Source: Burkholderiaceae bacterium (GTDB taxonomy: Bacteria; Pseudomonadota; Gammaproteobacteria; Burkholderiales; Burkholderiaceae). From it: DNA of 6,291 nt. A model generated the notes under the pieces. It saw only the letters and a list, made by a program, of their open reading frames with translations. It searched no databases and was not told the origin of the DNA. Within the stretch, counting starts at the first letter, position 1; each line of letters begins with the position of its first letter. This document shows positions 1 through 5,743 of this stretch, in pieces. Location of the stretch: the NCBI GenBank assembly GCA_947373615.1, contig CANBYN010000113.1:1-6291 (forward strand), given 5' to 3'. The position numbers and the translations under genes are program-made.

Positions 1-590
1 ACGATTTACTTGGTCGCTCGCAGCATCATGACATGCGCTATGTCACTGTTGAGCAATTCATGCAGCGCTACGCAGTCAATAGGGAGCAATCGGATAGAGT
101 TGGTAAACTAGCTGCGGAGTTTCTTCAGCATCTGCCCAAACCAGAATCTGAAAGTAGGGCTGACAACATCGCTCTCTTACAATGGGCTGCCAATTTACAT
201 GAAATCGGGCTATCTATTTCCCATAATGGTTATCACAAACATTCTGCTTATATTGTTGGAAATGCAGATATGCCAGGATTTTCTAGAAATGACCAGGCTA
301 GGCTTGCGGCGCTTCTCATTGGGCATACTGGCAAATTAGGTAAATTAGCCAATAATCCGAGTTTTCAGGACTGGCGAATGCTTTTTTGTTTGCGTTTAGC
401 ACAGGCGTTATGTCGCGGAAGAAGTGATTCTGATTTACCTAGTGTTAAGGTTTCCGAGCATGACGGCTCTTATCTAGTAAGTCTCTCCAAAGCGTGGGCT
501 GCAGAGCATCCCTTGACGGAATTTAGCCTGATAAAAGAAGCGGCCGAATGGGAGAGGATCGGCCGCTCATATACAGTAAGTCTGAAATAA
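1..590 (+). CDS. ppx: Exopolyphosphatase (Ppx/GppA family), C-terminal part only; 5' end outside window
   Basis: The reading frame is open from the window edge (codons begin at position 3, with DLLGRSQHHDMRYVTV), so the first ATG at 33 is internal and not the start. Ppx removes terminal phosphates from inorganic polyphosphate in the cytoplasm. About 195 residues remain, matching the helical HD-like C-terminal domain of Ppx/GppA proteins. Recognisable stretches are the LLGRSQHHDMR segment, the block NLHEIGLSISHNGYHKHSAY, then ADMPGFSRNDQARLAAL. The catalytic N-terminal actin-like domains would lie upstream and cannot be judged. The gene converges on olsB with a 24-base gap, and an 11-bp hairpin overlaps its stop codon. 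GppA (pppGpp phosphatase) is the main alternative. The polyphosphate neighbours and the wording of the HD region favour Ppx. The family call is confident; the substrate is inferred. Confidence 0.9.
   Translation, partial: DLLGRSQHHDMRYVTVEQFMQRYAVNREQSDRVGKLAAEFLQHLPKPESESRADNIALLQWAANLHEIGLSISHNGYHKHSAYIVGNADMPGFSRNDQARLAALLIGHTGKLGKLANNPSFQDWRMLFCLRLAQALCRGRSDSDLPSVKVSEHDGSYLVSLSKAWAAEHPLTEFSLIKEAAEWERIGRSYTVSLK
539..567 (+). repeat. GC-rich 8-bp inverted repeat inside the 3' end of ppx
   Basis: AGCGGCCG at 539-546 is repeated as its exact reverse complement CGGCCGCT at 560-567, around a 13-base loop. It lies in coding sequence about 20 bases before the ppx stop and just upstream of the second hairpin at 583-610. 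Its GC-rich stem stands out from the AT-rich surroundings. It could be an RNA hairpin that protects the mRNA 3' end or assists termination, or simply the result of the codons for the A-A-E-W-E-R-I-G-R stretch. Confidence 0.5.
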
Positions 591-610
591 GCCTACATGG
601 GTTTATTTCA
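583..610 (+). terminator. Hairpin between convergent ppx and olsB, candidate terminator of ppx
   Basis: Positions 583-593 (TGAAATAAGCC) pair with 600-610 (GGGTTTATTTCA) over 11 bp with a 6-base loop; one pair (591/602) is a G-U wobble. The stem includes the ppx TAA stop codon. Only the last part of the downstream arm is U-rich and no separate U-tract follows, so it is not a textbook intrinsic terminator. The G-U pair becomes an A-C mismatch in the opposite transcript, so the structure is better formed in ppx mRNA than in olsB mRNA. Termination is inferred from its position between converging genes. Confidence 0.5.
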
Positions 611-614
611 CGAC

Positions 615-1541
615 TTATAGACCTAAGAAGTGTTTTGCGTAACGCGGATTGATCTCTGACAGACGCAGCATGGTAAGCAGGTCGGCTGTATTAAAGTCGG
701 GATCCCATGCTGGAGCACTACAAATTTTCGCACCCAACTTCAGATAGCCTTTAATTAAAGGGGGAGGCACTACTTCTAGGCCGCCATTTAATTTCTCCAA
801 AGGCAGAGGCAGGCGAGGAAATGCATGAAACTCTGTTGGCGCCATTTGATCGTTATCTAATGAGTTGTAAAGGCTGGCTGCATAATGGCCACCGTCGGCC
901 ATGGGAATGCTAGCGCATCCAAGCATAATTTCATAACCATTCTTTTGCATGTATTGAGCCAAACCACTCCATAAGGCCATAATTACTGCTCCCGAACGAT
1001 AATCTTGATGAACACAAGATCTACCCAACTCAACCAATTTCGGGCGCAAATGGTCTAGCCTAGATAAATCAAACTCTGAATCTGAGTACAGTCGTCCGAT
1101 TTTCTGTGCCATATGAGGAGGCAGAACGCGATAGGTGCCAACTACTTTGAGTGTATCTTGATCGCGAATTAACAAATGGTCGCAATAGCTATCAAACTCA
1201 TCAATATCTAGACCTTCTATATTTTTGGGAAGGTTTGCCCCCATTTCTTCTGCAAACACTTTATAACGCAAGCGCTGAGCTTCTTTAATTTCACCAGCCC
1301 CTGTTGCCCATTCAATTTGAAAGGCGGGTCGCTTAGCCTTAACTATTTGCCTTGGCGAGGTAAATTCCTCGACACTACTTAATTGAGCCCGAGTCTTTGT
1401 TACAAATTTCTTGCCAAATAATTTTTTGGCTAATTTTTTTGACAGTTTTTTAAGAGAGTTTGATTTTGTTTTTTTGGTTTTCTTTTCATCTTTAGAGGGA
1501 AAGAATTCGAATGCACCAATTGGATTTGGAATATCTGACAT
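615..1541 (-). CDS. olsB: OlsB-type L-ornithine N(alpha)-acyltransferase (ACP-dependent; lyso-ornithine lipid synthesis)
   Basis: This 308-residue protein belongs to the OlsB/hemolysin-like acyltransferase family of the GNAT fold. OlsB moves a 3-hydroxyacyl chain from acyl carrier protein to the alpha-amino group of ornithine, giving lyso-ornithine lipid. Family features are AQRLRYKVFAEEMGA (residues 88-102), DEFDSYCDHLL (114-124), VVGTYRVLPP (133-142), VELGRSCVHQDYRSG (170-184), GCASIPMADGG (208-218), and a long conserved C-terminus from PPLIKGYLKLGAKIC (260 on) through AWDPDFNTADLL. Residues 17-49 contain 15 lysines in a KKLSKKLAKK-like pattern, probably a cationic amphipathic helix for membrane contact. 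The start has an AAGGT ribosome site at 1547-1551. It is the last gene of the operon, 40 bases after dgkA. The family is clear; ornithine as the amino acid is inferred, since relatives can use glutamine or lysine. Confidence 0.85.
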   Translation of the reverse strand: MSDIPNPIGAFEFFPSKDEKKTKKTKSNSLKKLSKKLAKKLFGKKFVTKTRAQLSSVEEFTSPRQIVKAKRPAFQIEWATGAGEIKEAQRLRYKVFAEEMGANLPKNIEGLDIDEFDSYCDHLLIRDQDTLKVVGTYRVLPPHMAQKIGRLYSDSEFDLSRLDHLRPKLVELGRSCVHQDYRSGAVIMALWSGLAQYMQKNGYEIMLGCASIPMADGGHYAASLYNSLDNDQMAPTEFHAFPRLPLPLEKLNGGLEVVPPPLIKGYLKLGAKICSAPAWDPDFNTADLLTMLRLSEINPRYAKHFLGL

Positions 1542-1546
1542 AGTTG

Positions 1547-1551
1547 ACCTT
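1547..1551 (-). promoter_or_regulatory. Ribosome binding site of olsB
   Basis: On the minus strand AAGGT lies 5 bases before the ATG ending at 1541, supporting that start and the lysine-rich N-terminal extension as translated sequence. Confidence 0.6.
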
Positions 1552-1581
1552 AGATTTATGAAAATTTATCGAAATGGGGAT

Positions 1582-1989
1582 TTATTGCATATTGAAGACA
1601 ATGGGAATACATACCGCAGACCAAAGCAGCACCGAAATAAGGAGTGCAAGCATGACGGCGGCAGAGCCAAAATCCTTTGCTCGCTTTGATAGGTCATGAT
1701 GCTCAAATGAAATTCGATCTATTGCAGCCTCCACACTTGAATTGAGTAATTCAATTGCAAGCACCATGATGAGAGACGAGATGAGGGTTGCTTTTGCTAG
1801 GAGGCTAATGGGCAGGAAAATTGCAACCGGAGTTAGTAACACAAATAGGGTTAGCTCTTGCCTAAAGGCACTTTCTTCCATAAATGCATAAACCAACCCA
1901 CACCAGGAATTTTTGGCAGCATGCCAAGCTCTGGTTAAGCCGCGATTACCCTTATGCGGATTTTGATTGATGTGATACTTGGGTTTCAA
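1582..1989 (-). CDS. dgkA: Diacylglycerol kinase, integral membrane (DgkA)
   Basis: This 135-residue protein has three predicted membrane helices (about 47-63, 66-84, 110-131) and is slightly longer than E. coli DgkA, mainly at the N-terminus. It phosphorylates diacylglycerol with ATP at the inner membrane to give phosphatidic acid. The family signature is intact: ESAFRQE (39-45) and E80-LLNSSVEAAIDR, where E80, N83 and E87 align with the E. coli active-site residues, followed by LSKRAKDFGSAAVML (100-114). The start codon is TTG at 1989-1987, supported by TAAGG six bases upstream. The next in-frame ATG (residue 37) would remove the conserved ESAFRQE approach and the first helix region. The gene follows the glycosyltransferase by 11 bases and precedes olsB by 40. 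In this operon it probably recycles the DAG released by PlcP. Undecaprenol kinase is the Gram-positive alternative and unlikely here. Confidence 0.93.
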   Translation of the reverse strand: MKPKYHINQNPHKGNRGLTRAWHAAKNSWCGLVYAFMEESAFRQELTLFVLLTPVAIFLPISLLAKATLISSLIMVLAIELLNSSVEAAIDRISFEHHDLSKRAKDFGSAAVMLALLISVLLWSAVCIPIVFNMQ

Positions 1990-1995
1990 AAGTAG

Positions 1996-2000
1996 CCTTA
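1996..2000 (-). promoter_or_regulatory. Ribosome binding site that decides the TTG start of dgkA
   Basis: TAAGG on the minus strand sits directly after the stop codon of the upstream glycosyltransferase and 6 bases before TTG at 1989. No ATG lies at a usable distance, so this site is the main support for a TTG start. Confidence 0.6.
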
Positions 2001-3029
2001 TTAAGCGATTGCCGTTACATGCACTTGTGTTGTAGTTACAGGCTTGAGGTGTCTAACAAATTGCTCAGATGCAGCACTCCAAGAGAATTTTTCTGCATGA
2101 GCACGCGCAACTTCGCGTGGAATTCGCAGAGCTTGCAAGCAGGCTTTCCTTAAATCTTCATTCATTGCACCAGCTGAGGAGTTTCCTAATACGTCAATAG
2201 GGCCAGTAACGGGATAAGCGGCAACAGGGGTTCCGCATGCCATTGCCTCTAAAAGAACTAGGCCAAAAGTATCGGTTTTGCTAGGAAAAACGAATACATC
2301 TGCTGCCGCATAGACTTTGGCTAATGCATGTTGTTGAAGAACGCCAAGATAGTTCACTTCGGGATACTTTTCTTTGATTCCTGCCATTGCAGGACCATCG
2401 CCAACCACCCATTTTGATCCAGGCAAATCGATTTCTAAAAAGGCGTTGATATTTTTTTCTATTGCTACTCGTCCAACATATAAATAAATGGGATGCGCCG
2501 TATTAAGAGCTTTTGAAGCTTGAGGTTTGAAGATGTCAAGATCAACGCCTCTAGACCAAAGGACTACATTAGAGAGTCCATAGCGCTCAAGATCATCCTT
2601 GACAACAATTGTCGGCGCCATTACGGCTAATGAAGGACTATGAAACCAGCGGATGAACGCATAAGTAATTGATAAAGGCATACCAATGCGCGCCTTTACA
2701 TACTCCGGAAATCGGGTGTGATAGGCCGTGGAAAAAGGGAGTTGATTTTTAACCGCATATGCGCGCGCGGATAAACCTAATGGACCCTCAGTGGCAATAT
2801 GAATCGCATCTGGAGCAAACTCTTTAATTCTTCGTGAAACTTCTCTTCCAGGAAACAAAGATAGCGCAATATCTGGATAGGTAGGGCAGGGAATAGATTT
2901 AAATCCCCTGGGGGTAATTAATTCAACTTCATGACCCATGGCAATTAACTCATTACGGGTCTGTTTTAGCGTTCTAACGACTCCATTTACCTGAGGATCC
3001 CAAGCATCAGTGATGATCATAATTTTCAT
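2001..3029 (-). CDS. agt: GT4-family glycosyltransferase, Agt-like (probable diacylglycerol glycosyltransferase)
   Basis: This 342-residue protein has the two-domain GT-B layout of family GT4. The N-terminal acceptor domain opens with MKIMIITDAWDPQVNGVVRT (residues 1-20, a nucleotide-sugar/acceptor glycine loop at NGV 15-17), followed by the conserved STAYHTRFPEY (100-110) and SRGVDLDIF (159-167). The C-terminal domain carries VGRVAIEKNI (185-194) and the donor-binding SKTDTFGLVLLEAMACGTP (250-268). In the usual E-x7-E motif the first acid is Asp (D253) and the second is E261. Homologues paired with plcP (Agt of Agrobacterium and marine bacteria) glycosylate diacylglycerol, making mono-glycosyl or glucuronosyl DAG during phosphate starvation. 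The start overlaps the plcP stop by 4 bases (ATGA) and has AAAGAGG 7 bases upstream, indicating translational coupling. The GT4 fold is certain. The DAG acceptor is inferred from context, and the sugar is unknown. Databases may call it an MgtA-like mannosyltransferase. Confidence 0.82.
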   Translation of the reverse strand: MKIMIITDAWDPQVNGVVRTLKQTRNELIAMGHEVELITPRGFKSIPCPTYPDIALSLFPGREVSRRIKEFAPDAIHIATEGPLGLSARAYAVKNQLPFSTAYHTRFPEYVKARIGMPLSITYAFIRWFHSPSLAVMAPTIVVKDDLERYGLSNVVLWSRGVDLDIFKPQASKALNTAHPIYLYVGRVAIEKNINAFLEIDLPGSKWVVGDGPAMAGIKEKYPEVNYLGVLQQHALAKVYAAADVFVFPSKTDTFGLVLLEAMACGTPVAAYPVTGPIDVLGNSSAGAMNEDLRKACLQALRIPREVARAHAEKFSWSAASEQFVRHLKPVTTTQVHVTAIA

Positions 3030-3835
3030 ATCGCAGCCTCTTTAATGAGCGACTCAACAGCGGGTTGGAAGGAAATTTCGGGAACCTCAACTGGCTCCCC
3101 TTTGATGTGGGTCCAGTGAACGAGTTTGAGTTCACCGGCATGAGTTTCGACAAGGGCAGTGAGGCTCTCAACCCAATCACCGTCATTGCAGTAAAGCAGT
3201 CCGTCAATTTCGCGGATTTCGGCTTTATGAATATGTCCGCAAACTACGCCATCACAACCGCGAAGGCGTGCTTCTCTGGCCATAATGTGTTCAAAGTCTG
3301 CAATGTAGCTGACAGCATTCTTTACTTGATGTTTTAAATATTGAGACAAGGACCAATATTGCAGGCCCATTTTTATTCGCAATAGATTGAAGTAGCGGTT
3401 GATGTACAGAATGAATGAATAGAGGTTATCGCCCACATACGCTAACCATTTTGCGTATTGCATTACGCCATCAAATTGGTCCCCATGAGTAACCCATAGC
3501 CTTTTTCCATCTAAGGTTATATGAATCACCTCTTCGACTACTTTTATATCGCCGAATGAGAGGCCAAAGAATTGACGGGCACTTTCATCATGATTGCCAG
3601 GTACATAAATCACTTCAGCGCCTTTACGCGCCTTACGTAGAAGTTTTTGAACTACGTCGTTATGGTCTTGTGGCCAGTAAAAAGTCTTCTTTAGTCTCCA
3701 GCCATCAATGATGTCACCAACTAAGTAGAATTTATCTGCTTCGTTGTGTTTGAGGAAATCGAGGAGGTAGTTTGCCTGACACCCTGAAGTTCCTAGGTGT
3801 ACGTCTGAAATCCAGATGGCTCTGTAATGCATCAT
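3026..3835 (-). CDS. plcP: PlcP-type phospholipase C (calcineurin-like metallophosphoesterase, often mis-annotated as LpxH)
   Basis: This 269-residue calcineurin-fold metallophosphoesterase has all metal-binding motifs: SDVHLG (10-15; D11, H13), VGDIIDGW (39-46; D41), PGNHDE (79-84; N81, H82), THGDQFD (116-122; H117) and GHIHKA (200-205; H201, H203). The wider pattern (LGTSGCQANYLLDFLKH near the start, YWPQDHNDVVQKLLRKARKG, YWSLSQYLK, and the closing CNDGDWVESLTALVE) matches PlcP of Sinorhizobium and marine bacteria. PlcP hydrolyses phosphatidylcholine/phosphatidylethanolamine-type lipids to DAG and a phospho-headgroup under phosphate limitation. Automated annotation usually gives UDP-2,3-diacylglucosamine diphosphatase. 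The neighbouring DAG-using enzymes (glycosyltransferase, DgkA) favour PlcP. Two adjacent ATG codons (3835 and 3832) are possible starts, neither with a good ribosome site. It is the first gene of the operon, 36 bases from a Pho-box-like element. Confidence 0.83.
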   Translation of the reverse strand: MMHYRAIWISDVHLGTSGCQANYLLDFLKHNEADKFYLVGDIIDGWRLKKTFYWPQDHNDVVQKLLRKARKGAEVIYVPGNHDESARQFFGLSFGDIKVVEEVIHITLDGKRLWVTHGDQFDGVMQYAKWLAYVGDNLYSFILYINRYFNLLRIKMGLQYWSLSQYLKHQVKNAVSYIADFEHIMAREARLRGCDGVVCGHIHKAEIREIDGLLYCNDGDWVESLTALVETHAGELKLVHWTHIKGEPVEVPEISFQPAVESLIKEAAI

Positions 3836-3858
3836 GAAACCGTATTAAGCCAAGCCAT

Positions 3859-3888
3859 TGTGTAGGCATCATGACACTTTCAAGTCAA
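3859..3888 (-). promoter_or_regulatory. Possible sigma-70-like promoter of the plcP operon
   Basis: On the minus strand TTGACT (3888-3883) is one base from the -35 consensus, followed after 18 bases by TACACA (3864-3859), a weak -10. A weak -10 fits an activated promoter. The TTGACT is also the middle unit of the Pho-box-like array, so the two readings overlap and cannot be separated by eye. Confidence 0.35.
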
Positions 3889-3899
3889 TTTGATGACTA
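3871..3899 (-). promoter_or_regulatory. Pho-box-like array: three 7-mers at 11-base period upstream of plcP
   Basis: On the minus strand the 7-mers TAGTCAT (3899-3893), TTGACTT (3888-3882) and GTGTCAT (3877-3871) are separated by exactly four bases each (CAAA, GAAA). Against the PhoB unit CTGTCAT they match at 5, 4 and 6 of 7 positions, and the 11-base period with AT-rich spacers is that of a Pho box. Its near end is 36 bases from the plcP start, a normal place for PhoB activation. It also overlaps the candidate plsC promoter on the other strand, so both directions could respond. This is a visual match without a scored matrix. Confidence 0.55.
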
Positions 3900-3917
3900 T
3901 ATTGAAAGTTGTAAGAT
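3890..3917 (+). promoter_or_regulatory. Possible promoter of the plsC-like gene
   Basis: TTGATG (3890-3895) and TAAGAT (3912-3917) are 16 bases apart, with a TG (3910-3911) just before the -10. Transcription would begin about 12 bases before the ATG at 3936, leaving almost no leader, which agrees with the lack of a visible ribosome site there. TTGAAA (3902) with TATATT (3922) is another pairing, but its spacer is only 14 bases. Confidence 0.3.
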
Positions 3918-3935
3918 GATTTATATTGCTGTCTT

Positions 3936-4721
3936 ATGGATTCGAAGAATTTCTCCAATGAAAAGACAACGCCAATCTTTATTCGTCTTGTTCTTTGGTT
4001 ATTAATAGGGGTACACGTTATTTCGGGGGCAATAATCCTGAGCCTTATATTTCCTTTTGCTAAACCAGAAAAAAAACACTGGCATATTCAAAAATGGTCT
4101 AAACACCTGTTGGCAATATTTGGAATTGAATTGGCAGTTATTAATCAGGGTGTATTGACCGATAATTCCTACCTTTTAGCGTCAAACCATATTTCGTGGA
4201 TGGATATTCATGCCATTAATGCATTTAGGCCTATTCGTTTTGTAGCAAAGTCAGAAGTACAACGATGGCCAATTTTTGGCTGGATGGCAAAGCAGTTGGG
4301 GACTATTTTTATTAAGCGAGATAGTTCTAGGCATGCCCATCAAGTGGCGGGCATACTGAGTAAAGTGCTTAAAAAAGAATCCGTATGCATCTTTCCTGAA
4401 GGCACTTCTACCTTGGGTAATGATGTTCGTCCATTTAAGCCTAATTTATTTGAGGCAGCCGTTATCTCTGGCGTGCCGGTTTATTCCTTGGCTATTTCTT
4501 ACATCTCAAAAGCTACCGAAATGCGATCCGAAGTGCCTGCATTTGTAGGGGATATGGGGCTATTGGAATCCATGGCTAATATCCTCAAGCATCGAAATCT
4601 GATTGTAAGATTGACTTTTTTCCCTCCGGACGCATCCAGTCTTGAGCCTGCTTACGACCGTAAGAGCCTTGCACTACATAGTTATGAGGTAATTGGCGCG
4701 CACCTAGCTTGTGCCTCATAA
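3936..4721 (+). CDS. PlsC-family lysophospholipid acyltransferase, candidate OlsA
   Basis: This 261-residue membrane-bound acyltransferase has one N-terminal hydrophobic helix (about 16-40). All four family blocks are present: NHISWMD (84-90, the catalytic H85-x4-D90), FIKRDSSR (125-132), FPEGTST (153-159) and VPVYSLAISY (180-189). The family acylates lysophosphatidic acid (PlsC) or, in ornithine-lipid makers, lyso-ornithine lipid (OlsA); motifs alone do not separate these. It is transcribed divergently from the plcP-agt-dgkA-olsB operon, across a shared 100-base region with a Pho-box-like array. With olsB only 2.4 kb away, an OlsA role is attractive but unproven, and a bifunctional enzyme is also possible. 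ATG 3936 is the only start that keeps the helix; no Shine-Dalgarno sequence precedes it. The family call is confident; the substrate is open. Confidence 0.88.
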   Translation: MDSKNFSNEKTTPIFIRLVLWLLIGVHVISGAIILSLIFPFAKPEKKHWHIQKWSKHLLAIFGIELAVINQGVLTDNSYLLASNHISWMDIHAINAFRPIRFVAKSEVQRWPIFGWMAKQLGTIFIKRDSSRHAHQVAGILSKVLKKESVCIFPEGTSTLGNDVRPFKPNLFEAAVISGVPVYSLAISYISKATEMRSEVPAFVGDMGLLESMANILKHRNLIVRLTFFPPDASSLEPAYDRKSLALHSYEVIGAHLACAS

Positions 4722-4738
4722 AGCCTTTTGCAATAAAA

Positions 4739-4767
4739 ATGTCATCAGTCTTGTCGTAAACTAAGAT
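4739..4767 (+). promoter_or_regulatory. Candidate promoter of ppk2 with a weak Pho-box-like pair
   Basis: ATGTCAT (4739-4745, 6/7 to CTGTCAT) and TTGTCGT (4751-4757, 5/7) resemble PhoB units, but their period is 12 and not 11. TAAGAT (4762-4767) could be a -10; 17 bases upstream of it there is only ATGTCA as a poor -35, as expected at an activator-dependent promoter. The region is the only gap (70 bases) between plsC and ppk2. The evidence is suggestive only. Confidence 0.3.
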
Positions 4768-4791
4768 TAATTTCAACGAACTTTACATGGC

Positions 4792-5697
4792 ATGACTAAA
4801 AAACATAAAGCAATGGCGGAGTGGTACAGGCGTGCTCAGGAAGAAATTCTAGACAGCATGGACGAAGAGCTCGAAATGGAGCTTGATGATGATCGCCTCT
4901 CTCCAGATGGCGAAAGTACTTCCGATATTCCGCGTAACGTTTACTTCAAAGAACTCTTTAGGCTTCAAGGGGAGTTGGTTAAGCTACAAGACTGGGTAGT
5001 TAAGAATAAAGTGAAGGTGGCCGTTTTATTTGAGGGCCGTGACTCAGCAGGTAAAGGCGGTGCTATCAAACGTATTACTCAGCGATTAAATCCTCGCGTT
5101 TGTAAAGTGGTTGCACTTCCCGCTCCAAATGAACGTGAAAAAACCGAATGGTATTTCCAAAGATATATTTCTCACTTACCTGCTGGAGGAGAAATTGTTT
5201 TATTTGATCGTAGCTGGTACAACAGAGCTGGCGTCGAAAAGGTGATGGGTTTTTGTACCAATCAGGAATACAAGGAATTCTTAAGAACGGTCCCAGATTT
5301 AGAGCGGATGATGACTCGTTCTGGAATTATTCTGATTAAATATTGGTTCTCCATTTCCGATGATGAACAGTACAACCGTTTCATGATGCGCATTCATGAT
5401 CCTTTAAAGCAATGGAAGTTAAGCCCCATGGATCTCGAAGCAAGGCGTTTGTGGGAAGCCTACACTAAGGCGAAAGAAACGATGCTCAAAAAGACTCATA
5501 TCCCTGAAGCGCCATGGTGGGTAGTAGCTGCAAATGATAAAAAGAAGGCGCGATTGAACTGTATTGCTCACTTACTCAATCAGATCCCTTACAAAGAAAT
5601 TGCACACCCCTTAATCACGCTTCCAGCCCGAGTTCATAACCCGGATTACCTGCGTGGGCCTGTACCCCCAGAGATGTACGTACCAGAAGTCTATTAA
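4792..5697 (+). CDS. ppk2: Polyphosphate kinase 2 (PPK2, PA0141-like family)
   Basis: This 301-residue cytoplasmic P-loop kinase transfers phosphate between polyphosphate and nucleotides, mainly forming GTP/ATP from GDP/ADP in one-domain class I members. An acidic, poorly conserved N-terminus (about 1-45) is followed by YFKELFRLQGELVKLQDWV (51-69), the Walker A-type loop EGRDSAGKGG (81-90), the Walker B/lid region LFDRSWYNRAGVE (137-149), then YWFSISDDEQ (184-193) and KLSPMDLEAR (209-218). All the expected catalytic Asp, Lys and Arg positions are present and the length is normal, so it should be active. Nucleotide preference and class cannot be fixed by eye. ATG 4792 lacks a clear ribosome site; ATG 4813 is an alternative that would drop seven residues outside the conserved part. 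A CYTH-like gene follows after 46 bases, and ppx lies 4 kb upstream. Confidence 0.94.
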   Translation: MTKKHKAMAEWYRRAQEEILDSMDEELEMELDDDRLSPDGESTSDIPRNVYFKELFRLQGELVKLQDWVVKNKVKVAVLFEGRDSAGKGGAIKRITQRLNPRVCKVVALPAPNEREKTEWYFQRYISHLPAGGEIVLFDRSWYNRAGVEKVMGFCTNQEYKEFLRTVPDLERMMTRSGIILIKYWFSISDDEQYNRFMMRIHDPLKQWKLSPMDLEARRLWEAYTKAKETMLKKTHIPEAPWWVVAANDKKKARLNCIAHLLNQIPYKEIAHPLITLPARVHNPDYLRGPVPPEMYVPEVY

Positions 5698-5730
5698 GAC
5701 TTTCAAGATGGTGATAACCTCTTGGTAACA

Positions 5731-5737
5731 GGAGGAG
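5731..5737 (+). promoter_or_regulatory. Strong ribosome binding site of the CYTH-like gene
   Basis: GGAGGAG, six bases before ATG 5744, is the best Shine-Dalgarno sequence in the window and fixes the start. No promoter or terminator is evident in the 46 bases after ppk2, which suggests co-transcription with stronger translation of the second gene. Confidence 0.8.
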
Positions 5738-5743
5738 TTTTAA

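Noticed and set aside
29..45. Inverted repeat TGACAT / ATGTCA with a 5-base loop, resembling Pho-type half sites
   Set aside because: It sits inside conserved ppx codons (HHDMRYVT), is inverted and not tandem, and no downstream gene start follows.
1434..1475. Runs of 6-7 T (A in the olsB sense strand) as a phase-variation switch
   Set aside because: They are the AAA-rich lysine codons of an AT-rich gene and too short for convincing slippage; the frame is intact.
1411..1689. Open frame on the + strand, antisense to the 5' end of olsB and 3' end of dgkA
   Set aside because: It is the low-complexity mirror of the lysine-rich olsB N-terminus, spans two real genes, and has no recognisable domain or ribosome site.
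3007..3337. Open frames on the - strand (3007-3207) and + strand (3065-3337) within plcP
   Set aside because: Both lie in other frames of a gene with complete catalytic motifs, and neither translation resembles a protein family.
3026..3835. LpxH (UDP-2,3-diacylglucosamine diphosphatase) as the identity of the phosphoesterase
   Set aside because: The sequence pattern through the C-terminal DGDWVESLTALVE and the agt neighbour fit PlcP better, though the metal motifs are shared and a tree would be decisive.
4585..4776. Minus-strand open frame over the 3' end of the plsC-like gene and the ppk2 promoter gap
   Set aside because: Short and without a domain; it overlaps conserved coding sequence and the likely promoter.
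4787..4795. Tiny ATG-GCA-TGA frame overlapping the ppk2 start
   Set aside because: A two-codon frame without a ribosome site is most simply chance, although a coupling role cannot be excluded.
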